Source: Pelagomonas calceolata
Taxonomy: Eukaryota > Sar > Pelagophyceae > Pelagomonadales > Pelagomonadaceae
NCBI GenBank assembly: GCA_918797485.1
Contig: CAKKNE010000005.1
Coordinates: 1-64,000, forward strand
DNA: 64,000 bases
Direction of reading: 5' to 3'
Position numbers and translations under genes: made by a program. The notes under the pieces are model-generated. The model ran no database searches and was not told the DNA's origin. It saw only the letters and a list, made by a program, of their open reading frames with translations. Positions 30,478 to 41,375 of the stretch are shown in pieces (position 1 is the first letter of the stretch; each line of letters opens with the position of its first letter).

Positions 30478-33090
30478 ATGAACAGCTTGGACTCGTGGCT
30501 CGCCGCAACCATAGGCAACCCGGCCCGGCGCGCCGCCGTCCGCGCCTGCGTCGATTCACTCGACGACTTCCGGGCGGTCGAGCTCGTCGACCTCGAAGAA
30601 ACGATCGGCCTCGCGCGGTGGCCCGTGATCTCGCGGCGCCGCTTCGTCGAGGCCTGGAAGCGGCTGTGCGCCGAGCGCGCGCCGGTCGTCGCCGCGGCGA
30701 CGACGACGTCGCGCGACGCCTCGACGCAGACGGACGCGTCGCCGCCGGCGGCCGCGGCGCCGGCCGCGCCGCAGCCGCCGGCCGCGACGCCGAGTGTCGG
30801 GGCGCCCAAGCAGCGCGGCCCGTCGCTTGGCCCGCGCGACGAGCTCGGCCGCTTCCCGTGCCCGGCCGGCTGCCCGCGGACCTTTGCTCACGCGCCGGCG
30901 GCGGTGCAGCACGGCAAGGCGTGCGCGGGCGGGACCCGGCCCCCGAGCATCGGGACAAGTCTAAAGCGCGTCCCTCGCGCCGACTTCGAAGCGTGGCTGG
31001 CCGACCGCAAGACGCGCTGGCGCGCGGCGCGAGGCTACGTGCCGCCGCCGCCGCCGCCGCCGCCGCGGTCCGTCCCCAAATGCCGCGCGCGGCCGCGGCC
31101 CCAGCGCGTGTTCGTCCCCGGCGATCGCGTCATATCGCGCGCGAACGCGAGCCTGGGCACGGTCATCACAGCTCGCGAGGGAGGCCTCCCGCGGGGCGAC
31201 GGGGTCGTCGTGAGGCTCGACGGCCCCGAAGGCCTCGTGGTGATCTTCCCACCCGACGTCGGCGGCGACCGGCTCGTCGGGCCCATTGGCCGCGTGGCGA
31301 TGGCCGGCGCGCCTCCGGCGCCGGCCGCCGCTCCACTGACCGATGCCGGCCGCGTGACGCCGCCGCCGTCAAGGAAATTGCCCGAAGGGCCGCTGCCGCC
31401 GAAGAAGCGGCGCAAGCACCAGCCCGTTGAACCGCGGCCGCACCTCGGCTCGATCACCAACGCGGCGCATAGCCACGGCGCTGGACGAGGGCACGGTCTC
31501 TCACATCCTCTCCTACTTGCGGACACTTGGCGCGGCGCCGGGCCGCGTGTACACACTCACCACGTCGGTTTCGCCGACGCCGCAGGACACGCTGTCGTTG
31601 AAAGCGGTGCTCGCGCCGTTCCGCTCGCGGGTAATTAAGTGCCCGAGCGCCGCGCACCCATCGCTGGAAGCAGCCGTCGCCGCGGCGCGGGATCGCGACG
31701 TGGTGCTTTTGACCGAGTCCGTGCAACTGGAAGCGCCGATTACCGCGCCGCTTTTCAACCTGATCATCGCCGCGGCGACACGGCGCCGCTACGGCGCCGC
31801 TAAGAAGGACGAACGCGAGACGATTTGCCAGCCCGGGCAGCAGTACCATCTCGAAGACGTGACGGGGCCGCCATATACACAAGTTTCGCCGCGCGGCGAG
31901 GTCTTGAACATCCGCATCAACGATCGACACGATGATACGCCCCAGCCTCAAGCGGTCTTCTTCCGGGTTAGGACGACGACTCTCTTGGCGCTTGCATTCA
32001 ATGATTTCGCGAGAAGGAAGGGTGTGGATGCGGCGTCAGTCGAGTTCCGCTTTGATGGTGAGAGGATCCGAGGCGACCAAACTGTGGCGGACGCCGGCCT
32101 GGCAGACGGGGCGCAGATAAACGCCACGTGGACAGATAACGAGGTCATGGTCACCGTCAATGCGGAGGCCTTCCCAAGGAAAGTGGAGGGCACAGTAGCC
32201 GTGCCCTTGCCCGCGATCACAGCCTCGGGTTCGGCCGTGAAGCTCTCGCTGTACGGCATCGCGTGGGTCGGTCACCGCGGCGGTGTTGTAAACACGCCCC
32301 CGGAACTCGCCGCAGACGACGGGAATGGTCTGCAAGTCCACGATGAGCACTCTCAATCCGTGGTGTTTGCGGGCGTTCACGCGTTAGACGGTGCGACCGT
32401 GTACGTAGAGAATTGCTGGTTCGCGGACCAGACCGTGGCGCTGAAAGTTACTGATGGCGCCTGGCTCGCTGCGGTTGACGTGACCTTCAATAGGAGCGTC
32501 TACGGTGTTTTGGTGGAGGGCGGCGGCACTGCTAGAACCGACGTTGGTGGTGAATTATTTCGCAAGGGCGGCGGCACCGTTTGTGGCGTTATCAACTGCC
32601 TGTTCAACGGCGACCACTACCATGCAATTCAAGTGACGGACGGCGCGCGCGCCGAAGTGCGCTGGTGCCACATGGATAACTGCCTCATCGCCGGCATGGG
32701 GGTCGATGGCCCCCACACTTTTCTGGCGGTCGACATAGAAAAAGGGCCCTCGAGGACGACATATATGTCGCGCGCGCGAACCGTTGCCGAGGGCGGCGAA
32801 TATTGGCCCATGCGCTTCGCGCTTCGTCAAGGCGGCACGATCAGAGGCCTCGCCAGGGAAGCTCTCAAATACGGGTGGATGACCAATGCACATACGACCG
32901 CAGAGCCGGACAGCGATTCGTCGTTCGAGGACCGCTTGAGGGCCCTCGCGGCCGACGAAACATTCAAGGTCCATTGCCCGGAGGACGGCGAGTTCGGCTG
33001 CATGTTTCGCAAGGGGCCCGAGCACGAAGACGACGCCGGGCGCGGGAAGGCCGCTGGGGCTGATCGTCCCGGCCCGTGCTACCTAGTAAG
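30478..33090 (+). CDS. Zinc-finger, SUMO-like and beta-helix protein
   Basis: Two frames, 30478 to about 31465 and about 31465 to about 33090, read as one gene with a one-base jump near ATAGCCACGG. The first part has a helical N-terminus (MNSLDSWLAATIGNPARRA), a CPAGC...HGKAC finger at about 124-150 and a tudor-like strand region (FVPGDRVISRANASLGTVI). The second has LDEGTVSHILSYL, a SUMO/Rad60-like ubiquitin fold (FFRVRTTTLLALAFNDFARR ... VEFRFDGERI) and a right-handed beta-helix with repeated short strands (GATVYVENCWFADQTVALKV). No protease, ligase or catalytic motif is seen. The end is uncertain: the frame runs on antisense into the next gene, and the real stop is probably the TAG/TAA cluster near 33085. 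Confidence 0.6.
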
Positions 33091-33112
33091 ACTATTTATA
33101 ACACAAATATCA

Positions 33113-34426
33113 TTACTTCCAGTCCCGCCGCCAGCTCTCCCGGTCCCACTCGCCGTACTTCTTCTTCGTCTCCTGTTTTTCCTCCCGTTTAAAGTTGACG
33201 GCCGTCCGCTGCCGTTTGACGTTCGCGGAACGTTTTTTGTCGTCCTGGAAGTCCTGCCACATCCCCACGCGCGCGCCGCGCCGGTCGTCCGTGTTCCACT
33301 GCTTCTCGAACAATTTCTCGTCGGCCTCCTTTTTTTCCGCTTCCGCGGCCTGGTCCCGCTCGCGCTGCTGCTGGACCCGGTTATGTTCCTCCACATCCCT
33401 CCGCTTCATTTCATTTTGCGCAAAAGTCTTGGCCACCTCCTTCTGCAGGGCTTCCTCCTCCGGTGGCAACGTGGCAGGGTCCACGCCCTTCGACAGCTTA
33501 AAAGCCCTTTCTTGCCGACACCTTTCTCGGGCGCCCTCGATCACGAGGATCGTCCGGTCGCGCTTCTTTTCATCAGATAACTTGGCATACGCATCTTTCA
33601 CGGCCTCGAACGCTTGCTTGGCTTGCTCGGAACCGCCATTTTTATCAGGATGACATAAGACACTCATCTTCTTGTATCTGTTCTTTATATCATCTGGTGT
33701 GGCATCGGTATCTAACACGAGGACTCGGAACGGATCTAGGTTCTTGAACTGCGCGTGCTTGTCCGTGAGGCGCGCGACGTGGTCCGCACCTTTCCCTAAT
33801 TTCTGTTTTTGATATTTTTCCGTGATGGGATTCGTCTCGAGCTTTTTCTTCCGAGCTCTCTGGACTTTGTCGTCCTCGAGCACCCCGAAGAAGTCCTTCA
33901 ATTGCTCCTCGTTCCGCGCGTCTTCCCGCCTTTTCGCTTCGTCGGCGGCGTCCCTTCGACGTTTCTCCTCGGCTTCCCTTTCCTTGCGTTTTTCATCTTC
34001 AATTCGCTCCTTCGTTTGTTGCGCTTCGCCGTCCTTCGCCGCCTGCAGGGCTTTTTCGTAGGCCTCGTTGCCGGGGTCCAGCTGCAGCGCCTTCCGCCAG
34101 GTCGCTTGGGCGGTGATGTACCGCGTCAGGGCGTGCTCGGCCGTCGCGCGTCTTGCTAAAGCCTTGGGCCACTGCGGGTCCAACCGTACGGCCTCTTCGG
34201 CGTCCTTGAAGGCCTTGGAGACGTGGCTCATCGCGAGGTACGCGCCCGAGCGGTTCGAGTAGAGGACGGCATTCGACGGGTCCAGCGCTATCGCCTCAGA
34301 AAAGGCTTGCACGGCGCCCTCGTAGTCCCGCTCCTTGAATTTCGCGTTGCCGCGGTTCTTATATTCTAGAGCATGCGCGGCGGCGTAGTCCTCCGACGAT
34401 TCGTTGGGTGGCGGCGCGTCGGCCAT
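33113..34426 (-). CDS. TPR-DnaJ fusion related to DNAJC8/SPF31
   Basis: 437 residues, single exon. Three TPR units of Hop/STI1 type lie at about 17-120 (NRGNAKFKERDYEGAVQAF, VLYSNRSGAYLAM, PQWPKALARRATAEHAL). A Lys/Glu coiled coil follows, then a J domain at about 230-295 (PFRVLVLDTDATPDDIKNR, SVLCHPDKN). The part after the J domain, with KTFAQNEMKRRDVEEHNR and GARVGMWQDFQDDKK, matches the C-terminal region of DNAJC8 (SPF31), a spliceosome-associated J protein; the J domain keeps HPD. TPR heads are not part of DNAJC8 in animals as far as I know. A link between Hsp70/Hsp90 chaperones and splicing complexes is inferred. Confidence 0.82.
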   Translation of the reverse strand: MADAPPPNESSEDYAAAHALEYKNRGNAKFKERDYEGAVQAFSEAIALDPSNAVLYSNRSGAYLAMSHVSKAFKDAEEAVRLDPQWPKALARRATAEHALTRYITAQATWRKALQLDPGNEAYEKALQAAKDGEAQQTKERIEDEKRKEREAEEKRRRDAADEAKRREDARNEEQLKDFFGVLEDDKVQRARKKKLETNPITEKYQKQKLGKGADHVARLTDKHAQFKNLDPFRVLVLDTDATPDDIKNRYKKMSVLCHPDKNGGSEQAKQAFEAVKDAYAKLSDEKKRDRTILVIEGARERCRQERAFKLSKGVDPATLPPEEEALQKEVAKTFAQNEMKRRDVEEHNRVQQQRERDQAAEAEKKEADEKLFEKQWNTDDRRGARVGMWQDFQDDKKRSANVKRQRTAVNFKREEKQETKKKYGEWDRESWRRDWK

Positions 34427-34957
34427 CGTTTACGGCTGCGGCGCGCGGCGGCTGCACAGCAGCACGAAAGCTGTGCCTCTATACGCGGCCACGCTGCTCG
34501 GGCGTCGTCTGATTCTCACAGCAGTCGAACGGCCGCAAGTCTAAGAGATACTGAAGCAGCGCTGCGACGCGTTGGGACCGCCCGCAACGCCTGTTTTTTG
34601 GCGTTTTTGCTGTGCGAAACCCGTGCACAAAGCCGTCTCGGCCCCAGCCACAAAAAATACTGAATTCGCGCTCAGCGACGTGTCTGTCGTGGTTTCGAGG
34701 AGTCGTGAGTCCCTTACCGCAAATGGCTGAGGAGGGACAAGCAGCTGAGCGAGACCAAACTTTGCGTCCAAATACGCGCATCTGTACATTGCAAGCACTG
34801 TGACAGCAGAAGTAGCTTTCAAACGCTAGCAATTGAACGACTCCCAAGCGGCGCTTAGAACTGCAACGCTGCAAGGATAATCAGGCAGTGCAATCTACAG
34901 CATAGCCAATACGCACGCCGCCGCAAGCACTCGAAAAAGCAATCAGCAAGCAACGAC
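34427..34957. other. Divergent intergenic region
   Basis: Promoter space shared by the TPR-DnaJ gene and the eIF4E gene. Lower GC; AAAAAATACTGAATTC near 34650 is AT-rich. No CTAG element is present here. Confidence 0.4.
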
Positions 34958-35638
34958 ATGGCCGCCGCCGCCCCGCCGCGACGACGCCTAGGACCGCCGA
35001 GCCTCCGCCGCGCGGCGTCCAACGGCCCATTGGGAGACGCCGCCGCCGACCGCGCGTTACCCGTCGCAATAGATGGCGACCCTTCCAAGGAAACGGCGCT
35101 AGATAGCGACCACTGGACCTTCTGGGGGCGCGGGCAGCGACCGCCGGAACGCGGTTCGAAAAATGCCTGGGCGTCCGAGCCGCTGCACAAAATCCGCACC
35201 GCGGAGGCCTTTTTCAGATTACATGGTGCCTTGGAAAAACCTTCGACGCTGGGCAACGGCGCGACCTACCAGCTCTTCCGGAACGACGTCGAGCCGACGT
35301 GGGAGGACCCCTCAAACGCGAACGGCGGAGAATGGTCCATACCGTTGGAACGAAGTGCCGACTTGGACGACCAGTGGAAGCGGTTGTGTTTAGCTGCTAT
35401 CGGTGGTCAATTGACGCCGTCCGCGGAGGACGCGGATCTGGACGAGGTGTGCGGCTGTTCTCTGTCCCTCAAGAAGGGCGGGAGTCTGCGACTAGGCGTG
35501 TGGACGAAGCACAGAACGGATGAAGTGAGCCAACGGGCCGTCGCCGAGAACATTCGCAGAGTACTTTCGCTCCAGAAGGAAGTGGCCTTAACGTACGCGC
35601 CGCACGACTCGAAGGGCGACGCGCTCTACACGTCCTAG
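34958..35638 (+). CDS. EIF4E: Translation initiation factor eIF4E family
   Basis: 226 residues, single exon. Cap-binding landmarks are HWTFWGRG at the first strand, then IRTAEAFFRLHGALEKPS for the first helix, and FRNDVEPTWEDPSNANGGEW, where the second cap-stacking Trp and the Glu that pairs with m7G lie. The first cap-stacking Trp is less clear than in animal eIF4E, so an eIF4E2/4EHP-like or algal-class protein is possible. It binds the mRNA cap and eIF4G in the cytosol. It converges on the kinase gene with 52 bp between stops. Confidence 0.85.
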   Translation: MAAAAPPRRRLGPPSLRRAASNGPLGDAAADRALPVAIDGDPSKETALDSDHWTFWGRGQRPPERGSKNAWASEPLHKIRTAEAFFRLHGALEKPSTLGNGATYQLFRNDVEPTWEDPSNANGGEWSIPLERSADLDDQWKRLCLAAIGGQLTPSAEDADLDEVCGCSLSLKKGGSLRLGVWTKHRTDEVSQRAVAENIRRVLSLQKEVALTYAPHDSKGDALYTS

Positions 35639-35690
35639 GTAGGTACTAGTAGCGTGAACGAACGTACTAAGAACGGGAGGCCCCTACACC

Positions 35691-36418
35691 TCAGAACAGG
35701 TCCCCCTTCGCCAGCTTGTTGGCCAGGATGATCCCCTTGACCTTGCCCTTGAACTTGCGCCTCGCGTTGAACTTCTTCATCGTGTCCAGCGTCTTCGCGA
35801 GGTTTCTGGAAATGAGCTCGTGGTCGCCGACCATGAACCAGGGGTGTCTCAGGGCCTGGGAGGCCGTCAGCCGCTTGTCGGGGTCGACGACGAGCATCTT
35901 TTTGATCAAATCCTTGGCGTCGTCCGAGACCTGGTCCCAGTACTGGGGGTCGAAGGCGTAGTCCGCGGCCTTGATCTTGCGGTACAAGACGGCGTGGTTG
36001 TCGTCGTGGAACCTGCGCGGGCGGCAGCGCGTCGACCTCCACGCCCCACGTCGTCGAGCTGGCGTCGCGTCGATGACGTTATGCTTCGGCAGACGCGCGG
36101 CGAGTCGGCGACGAATCGACGCGACGCCTCCGTGCCGGTCCCTCGCCGCGATGGGGCCGGCGCAGTCGCGTCGTCGTCGCCGCGAAATAACTCGGACGCG
36201 GCGCCGCGCGGCGGGTAGCCCCCGAGCAGAATGTAGACAATAACTCCACACGACCACATGTCGACGGCCGTGCCGTACTTCTTGCCCTTGAGGATCTCCG
36301 GAGCAACATAGCCGGGCGTACCACATTGGGTATCTAAGGATTTGCCCTCGACCTTCTTGGCGAAGCCAAAATCCGCGAGCTTGATATCAAAGTCGTTGAA
36401 CGGCGACTTCAGTAACAA

Positions 36419-36452
<34 letters not shown>

Positions 36453-36865
36453 CGGTGGTGCAGGTACGCGAGCGCGTCGAGCAATATGCGAACTAATCCC
36501 CGCGCGTCCATCTCGTTATAAAAGGTCTTCTTGACGATCCTTTCAAACAGCTCGCCGCCCTCCATGAGCTCGATGGCCATGTAGTAGTACCGCTTTTCGT
36601 CGAAGAAATCATATAATTTGACAATGTTCGGGTGGTCCACCGACCGTAGGACCGCGACCTCCTCGTGCAACGAGTCAATATCCTCCTGCTTCAATTCCCC
36701 GTTCTTGGAGATGCACTTGACGGCCACTTTGGTCCCTTCGTTGGACGTCGCGAGGATGACTCTACTGAAGGCGCCCGTGCCGAGCTCCTTATCATCTAAA
36801 TTGTACTTCCTTGCAAACTCAGAATTCGCGTCGGCGCGCTCGCCCGACCCGCCGGCCTTGGAGCC
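35691..36865 (-). CDS. Ca2+/calmodulin-dependent-type protein kinase, first exon not found
   Basis: A complete kinase core after splicing: P-loop ELGTGAFSRVILATS, VAVK lysine, HRDLKPEN catalytic loop, DFGFA, GTPGYVAPE and GGYPPFHDDN. The C-terminal MKKFNARRKFKGKVKG segment is the autoinhibitory/calmodulin-binding kind seen in CaMKI and CDPKs. No EF-hands follow before the stop at 35691, so it is CaMK-like rather than CDPK. The intron at 36013-36197 joins GGYPP to FHDD. The exon opens at 36865 after CAG, preceded by a pyrimidine-poor tract, and has no ATG, so an upstream exon in 36.9-37.3 kb is expected but not identified. Confidence 0.82.
36013..36197 (-). other. Intron in the kinase gene, possible introner relic
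   Basis: With donor GTCCGAG the exon gains RGAA between GGYPP and FHDD; a GC donor 12 nt earlier would restore the kinase consensus exactly. Acceptor GCGCAG. The inside has CATCGACGCG and GACGTGGGGCGTGGAGG, like the introner core. The 12-nt offset is the same as in the introners of FTR and the acyltransferase. Confidence 0.6.
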
Positions 36866-37635
36866 CTGCGTTGTTTTGTGTGAGTGGGAGCGCTCTCTCG
36901 GTCGCGCGCGCGGTCCACGGCGTCGTACGCGCGTCCGGGCTCTCGGCGCTCTCGCTCTCTCTCTCGCGCTCTCTCATGTATGCGGTCCGCGCGCGGCGGG
37001 CCGCTTGCGCAGGCCGGCGTTCGCGCGCGCGCCTTTGCGTCTGTCCGGCCCGCGGGCCGCGTCGCGCCCGGCGCCGGCATTTATACGGGCCGCGCGCACG
37101 GATGCGGTCCGCGGGCCGCGGCGCGCAGGCCGCCGGCGCCCCGACGGCCGCGCGGCACCAGAAACAGCTCGAAACAGCTCGTGGCTCCACTTGCTGTTTT
37201 TACGGCAGGCGTCGACGCGCCGTTGATATCACACGCGGCGGCGCACGCCACAGCCCATCGCTCACTTCTCAGACCGCGACCAGCAGAGCTGTGCACCACA
37301 GCTGCGTCCCTGGCCTGCTCTGCCTTTGGCTTTCAGGGCATTGCTGCTAGTGTGTCACAGGCCGCTAGCCCGCACAAGCCCCTCCCCAAAGGACGCAGTA
37401 TATCAGTCAGACCACGCTTCGTTTTTGAATCACCATCCCGAGCTAGCGCCCGACTCGTCCAGCAGCCGTCGAGAGGACACATTGTGGGCCGTCTAACGTA
37501 GCCAATCAGCAAGCACCAAGGCAGCCAACGCAAGGAAGAGAGCGAGCCAGGCCTGCAGCCAAGCCGGGGCAGCAAGCTCAGCAGCAGCGCGCAAGCAGGG
37601 CAGCAGCCAGCTAGCCAGGGCAGAGGCAGCCACCC
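36866..37635. other. Intergenic/5' region between kinase and Na+/H+ exchanger
   Basis: Probably holds the missing kinase first exon and two promoters. A CT-rich run with repeated CTCTCGCTCT lies at about 36940-36975. A CTAG element is at 37346-37368. No further gene can be supported. Confidence 0.4.
37346..37368 (+). promoter_or_regulatory. CTAG-bracketed promoter element, copy 5
   Basis: GCTAG, TGTGTCAC, AGGC, CGCTAG, about 270 bp before the exchanger start codon. The core differs by two bases from the consensus. Confidence 0.5.
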
Positions 37636-40425
37636 ATGCGGCCGGCGCTCCGCCTGCTCCTCGCGGCCGCCTTTGTGATACCCATCAATTCAGATGAGGA
37701 CGCCTGCGCCGTTATACTGAAGGAGGAGGCCTCTCGACGCGCGTGCGCCGCGCTCGCCACGCACGGCCTCCTGCCGCGGCGCGCCCTGGGAACAGCCACG
37801 CACGCCCCTCATCCGCACGAGGAGCACCACGAGGAGCACCACGAGGCGCACACGTACGAGGCGGGCGTGTATTTTGGCGCTTCGCTACTGATCGGAGCCT
37901 TATGTTTGTTCATCATCAGCCGCTTTTATCAAGCGGTGCCCTACACGATGGCCGTGTTTGTCATTGGTTTAGTATTAGCCTTGGTGGACCACGCGACGGA
38001 AGAAAGGTTATTAGGGGTCTATTCTAGATCTATGGGTCGATGGCGCCGCATGAACCCCGAACTGCTCTTATGTGGTTTTCTACCTTTGTTATTATTTGGA
38101 GATGCCATGCAGATCAATTTACATACCTTCTACACGAAGATGTACCGGTGGCTTGCTGCTCGCGACCGCGGGAGTGTTGATCTCGACCTTTGCCACCGCC
38201 TATTTTGCAGCTTTATTACCCTACGAGTGGAGCTGGTTCTTCCGGTGCATGTTCGGCTCGATCGCCGCAGCGACGGACCCCGTAGCAGTCGTAGCTTTGC
38301 TGAATGCGTTGGGCGCGTCCCCCGGCCTCACGATGACCATCACCGGAGAGTCGCTTTTTAATGATGGCACGGCCATGGTCTTGTTTTTACTGTTCGATTC
38401 TCTAGCCCAAAAACACAAGAAGTACATCTCTGGGGCGGGAAACCCGCCCTACGAGGTTATCGAGTTCTTTGCAAGGATGGTCCTTGGAGGTTGTTTTATT
38501 GGATTGGCCTTTGGCGGCGCGGCGTTGCTGTGTCTACGGTTGTGCCAGCGCAAGTTCGACGAGGTCTCGACGACATTGCAAATAACAACAACAATCATAG
38601 TAGCGTATGCCTCGTTCTACTTCTCGGAAATCGCCTGCGGGTGTTCGGGAGTGTTAGCTACCGTGATGGCCGCCCTCTGTGTGGCGAGGTACGGCTGGGT
38701 CTACGTCGACGAGGCGCACACGGTGCACGCGGTCTGGGAGTTTCTCGAGCACGTGGGAAATACCGTGGTATTCATGCTCGCCGGCTCCCTGACGGGCAAG
38801 ATCGTCTGCGAGAACTGGAAGGACTCTGGGGGTAAGGGTGATTGGCTGGACGTGGCCGACTTCGGCTGGTTACTATTTACGTGGTTCGCTTTGGTGATCA
38901 TAAGATGTTTGACCATTGCCATGCTCTGGCCGCTCTTGAAATGGTTGGAACAGCGGTATAGTCATGCGCACCAACTCGAGTGGAAGGACGGCGTCGTGAT
39001 GGCCTGGGGCGGGCTTCGGGGCGCTGTTGGACTAGCTCTCGCATTGGTCGTGCAGGAAGAACGGGCCCATTCGGATGAAGCGAAGAGTGCGGAACAGTTA
39101 CTCTTTTTAGTGAGTGGAATTGCTATGTTAACACTATTAATAAATGGGTGGTCCTGCAAGGCGTTACTGGACTACCTGGGCATGACCGTTGAGAGTAGTG
39201 ACACGAGGCACGTGAGAGCCTACGCGAAAGGCAGCGGCCCATGCCGCGGCCATCGCGTTGCACGACATCGTGGCGAAATATGGACTGGACGTCCACGGCG
39301 CCGCGCAAGTCGAGAAGAGTCAACTGCAAAGGCAAGCGACGCAGCGCTGGAACCGCGTCCGGGCGGCCACACGACTAGGCGTCGTGCAGGAAGCCTTGGC
39401 CTACGACACGGGTGTTTATGGAGGCAACGTTGGCGAGGACGACTTGGACGCCGCTGATAGGGAAGCTCGCACGGAAAACAACGAACAGGTCCTCCAGAGG
39501 ATGCGGGGCATGTTTTTGAGAGCTCTCAAGGCCGAGTTCTGGGAGATGATCGAGAAGGGCTTGGTGCCCGCGGTTCCTTCGCCCGCGCAAATATTGCCGT
39601 TTTTCGTGTGGCGTCGAGCTGCAAAATGTGCACACGAAATTGCATCATTTTGAAGTGGTCCTGAGGAAGAGTACGGAGTCGATCCCGATTTATTCGCAAA
39701 TCGAGAAATGTGTGGAGTTGTTCGTGTCCTGCTCGAAGGGCTGGAGAAGCGAGGCTGTTTAGGTGATAGGATCATATCTTCGCTGTCTCATTGGTCGACC
39801 GCAACTGAGCGTTATTATTTAATAACGGCCTTCCATGCGGCCTATATGAGGACCTCAAAGCATCTGGACGAGGTGTTTGCGTTCTTTGTACAGAGTTCGG
39901 CCTTTGCCGTTGATGCCCGCGAGCAATTCAAGGAGGAGATCGATTCGCAAATAAAACAATGTGAAGATGAGGCGGCGAAGTTGCCGGCGCATGCGCGGGC
40001 TCGAGTCGACGCTCTACTCGCTGGCGGAGGTGGTCTTGGTGGGCGTCAAGCACCACATCTTCGAGGGCTTCCACCGCAAAGGGATCATCACGTCCAAAGA
40101 CCGGGATGAGCTCGGCGAGGGCCTCATGCAGCTCGAGCACCACCTCGAGAACTGTCGGGAATTTGCCCAGGCGGAGTTTCGACGAGCGGCGCGCGCGAGC
40201 CAGCGGCATTTATCCTTAAGACGGGGCGCTTCACGCGTGGCCGACATCGAGGCCTCGTCCATAAAACAGGAGCTCACGGTCATCGACCAACTGCAGGATT
40301 CGATTATGGACCGGCGCGCGGGCGTGACGGCCGCGGCGGCGACGGCCGCTTCGCCTCAGGCCGGGCGGGCGCTGGCCCACATGGAGCGGGCCCAGGACCT
40401 GTCGGGGCGGCACCTGACGCACTGA
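37636..40425 (+). CDS. Na+/H+ exchanger, CPA1 family
   Basis: Signal-peptide-like start MRPALRLLLAAAFVIP, a His/Glu-rich loop, then the exchanger core: LLLCGFLPLLLFGDAMQ, AATDPVAVVALLNALGASP with the ion-binding Asp, GESLFNDGTAMVLF and WGGLRGAVGLALAL. A long soluble tail of about 400 residues is rich in helices (ALHDIVAKYGLDVHG ... RIISSLSHWSTATERYYL ... IKQELTVIDQLQD). It exchanges H+ for Na+ or K+ at a membrane; the long tail resembles plant SOS1 and NHE8 types. The frame jumps by one base near 38150, 39235, 39613, 39735 and 40000, always between clearly coding parts. Five breaks in one gene could also mean a decaying copy. Confidence 0.75.
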
Positions 40426-40463
40426 AATTCATTACCTAATGTGTATAATACCGAACGAAAATC

Positions 40464-41131
40464 TTACTGCGGGGGAGGCTTAAAATTCGCCGTCAGCTCT
40501 TCAACCTCGGCGAGCCCGATCTCGTCGGAGTCGCCCGCGAAGCCGTGCTCCTCGGGCAGGAAGAGCATGCAGTGGCACTCGTGGCGCTCGCGCCTGTGTG
40601 GATATCAAATTTCGGGCGCCCCACGCCATCGACGCGACGTCGTCCCCGTACTGCATCTGCTCGATGGCGTGGAGCTTCCACGCCATCGACGCGAGGTTGC
40701 ATCCATTCTGCGTCCGCTCGATGGCGAGATAACCTAACTCTGTTTGATGTCCACGCCGGCTCGCGCATGGGCACGCAGGGGCAGTTCCAATACCCCGACT
40801 TCGCTTCCGCCTCCTTGTCGACGTAGTTGCGGCAGGGGCAGAGCGGCGCGCCCAAGGCTGCCTTGTGTTCGGCCAGGCCGCGGATGACGACCGCAGGGAC
40901 AGAAGGTTCCGAGCAGTATTTGGTCCCCGACACTTTGACGTAGCGGTTGCTGAAGGCCGTCATCGCCGCGAGGGCCTTTTGCACGGGGACGGGCGTGTCG
41001 TCGTCCGCCGCGGGGTCCGACGACGAGCTCCGCAGCACTGTCCTGGCGTTATGTCGGGAGAGCGCGTAAAAGCCGCTGGCGGGCTGCAAGAGGAGCGCGG
41101 CGAGGGTCCACCGCTGGCGGCGCCGCGCCAT
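40464..41131 (-). CDS. ftrB: Ferredoxin-thioredoxin reductase catalytic subunit, nuclear and plastid-targeted
   Basis: The catalytic subunit reduces plastid thioredoxin with electrons from ferredoxin, using a 4Fe-4S cluster and a redox disulfide. The cysteines are all present: YCSEPS, then APLCPCRNY, YWNCPCVPMRE and, after an intron, ECHCMLFL. The start MARRRQRWTLAALLLQPASGFYAL is a signal peptide with an F at the predicted cleavage site (ASGF), the bipartite plastid presequence of heterokonts, followed by a Ser-rich transit part. The intron at 40594-40754 is an introner; the second exon ends EVEELTANFKPPPQ at 40464. The CTAG element at 41315 lies about 185 bp upstream. Confidence 0.88.
40594..40754 (-). 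mobile_element. Introner in the FTR gene
   Basis: On the minus strand GTGGACATCAAA ... TTTGATATCCACACAG, inverted ends with one mismatch. GCGCGAGC stands on both sides (40759-40766 and 40586-40593), an exact 8-bp target duplication. A GT donor at 40754 adds four residues (PARE); a GC donor at the duplication edge would give the consensus CVPMRERHECHC. The inside holds a hairpin at 40661-40689, CGATGGCGTGGA facing TCCACGCCATCG. Confidence 0.85.
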
Positions 41132-41314
41132 GGGTGATTTTTCTCTGCCTTGCTGAAGCTGGGCAGTGTAGCGCTGGCTGGGTCTGAGAATGCGGTTAAT
41201 TGTGTGCGCCGCTGCCCACTGCAACGAGGAGTCCTGTGGATACCGTGGCCAGTATAGAAGCGGCCAGCGCTGGCGTTTGACGGCTCAGAGCGCGTTTTGG
41301 CAGCAGCAACCAAT

Positions 41315-41337
41315 GCTAGTGTCTTACAGGACGCTAG
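41315..41337 (+). promoter_or_regulatory. CTAG-bracketed promoter element, copy 6
   Basis: GCTAG, TGTCTTAC, AGGA, CGCTAG, about 185 bp upstream of the FTR start codon and just after the stop of the next minus-strand gene. Confidence 0.55.
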
Positions 41338-41375
41338 CCACAACGTTTTGCATCGGGAGGCCATGCATGTGCAAA

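Noticed and set aside
33090-33580. Plus-strand continuation of the beta-helix frame
   Set aside because: It is antisense to the conserved TPR-DnaJ gene, with no conserved sequence of its own.
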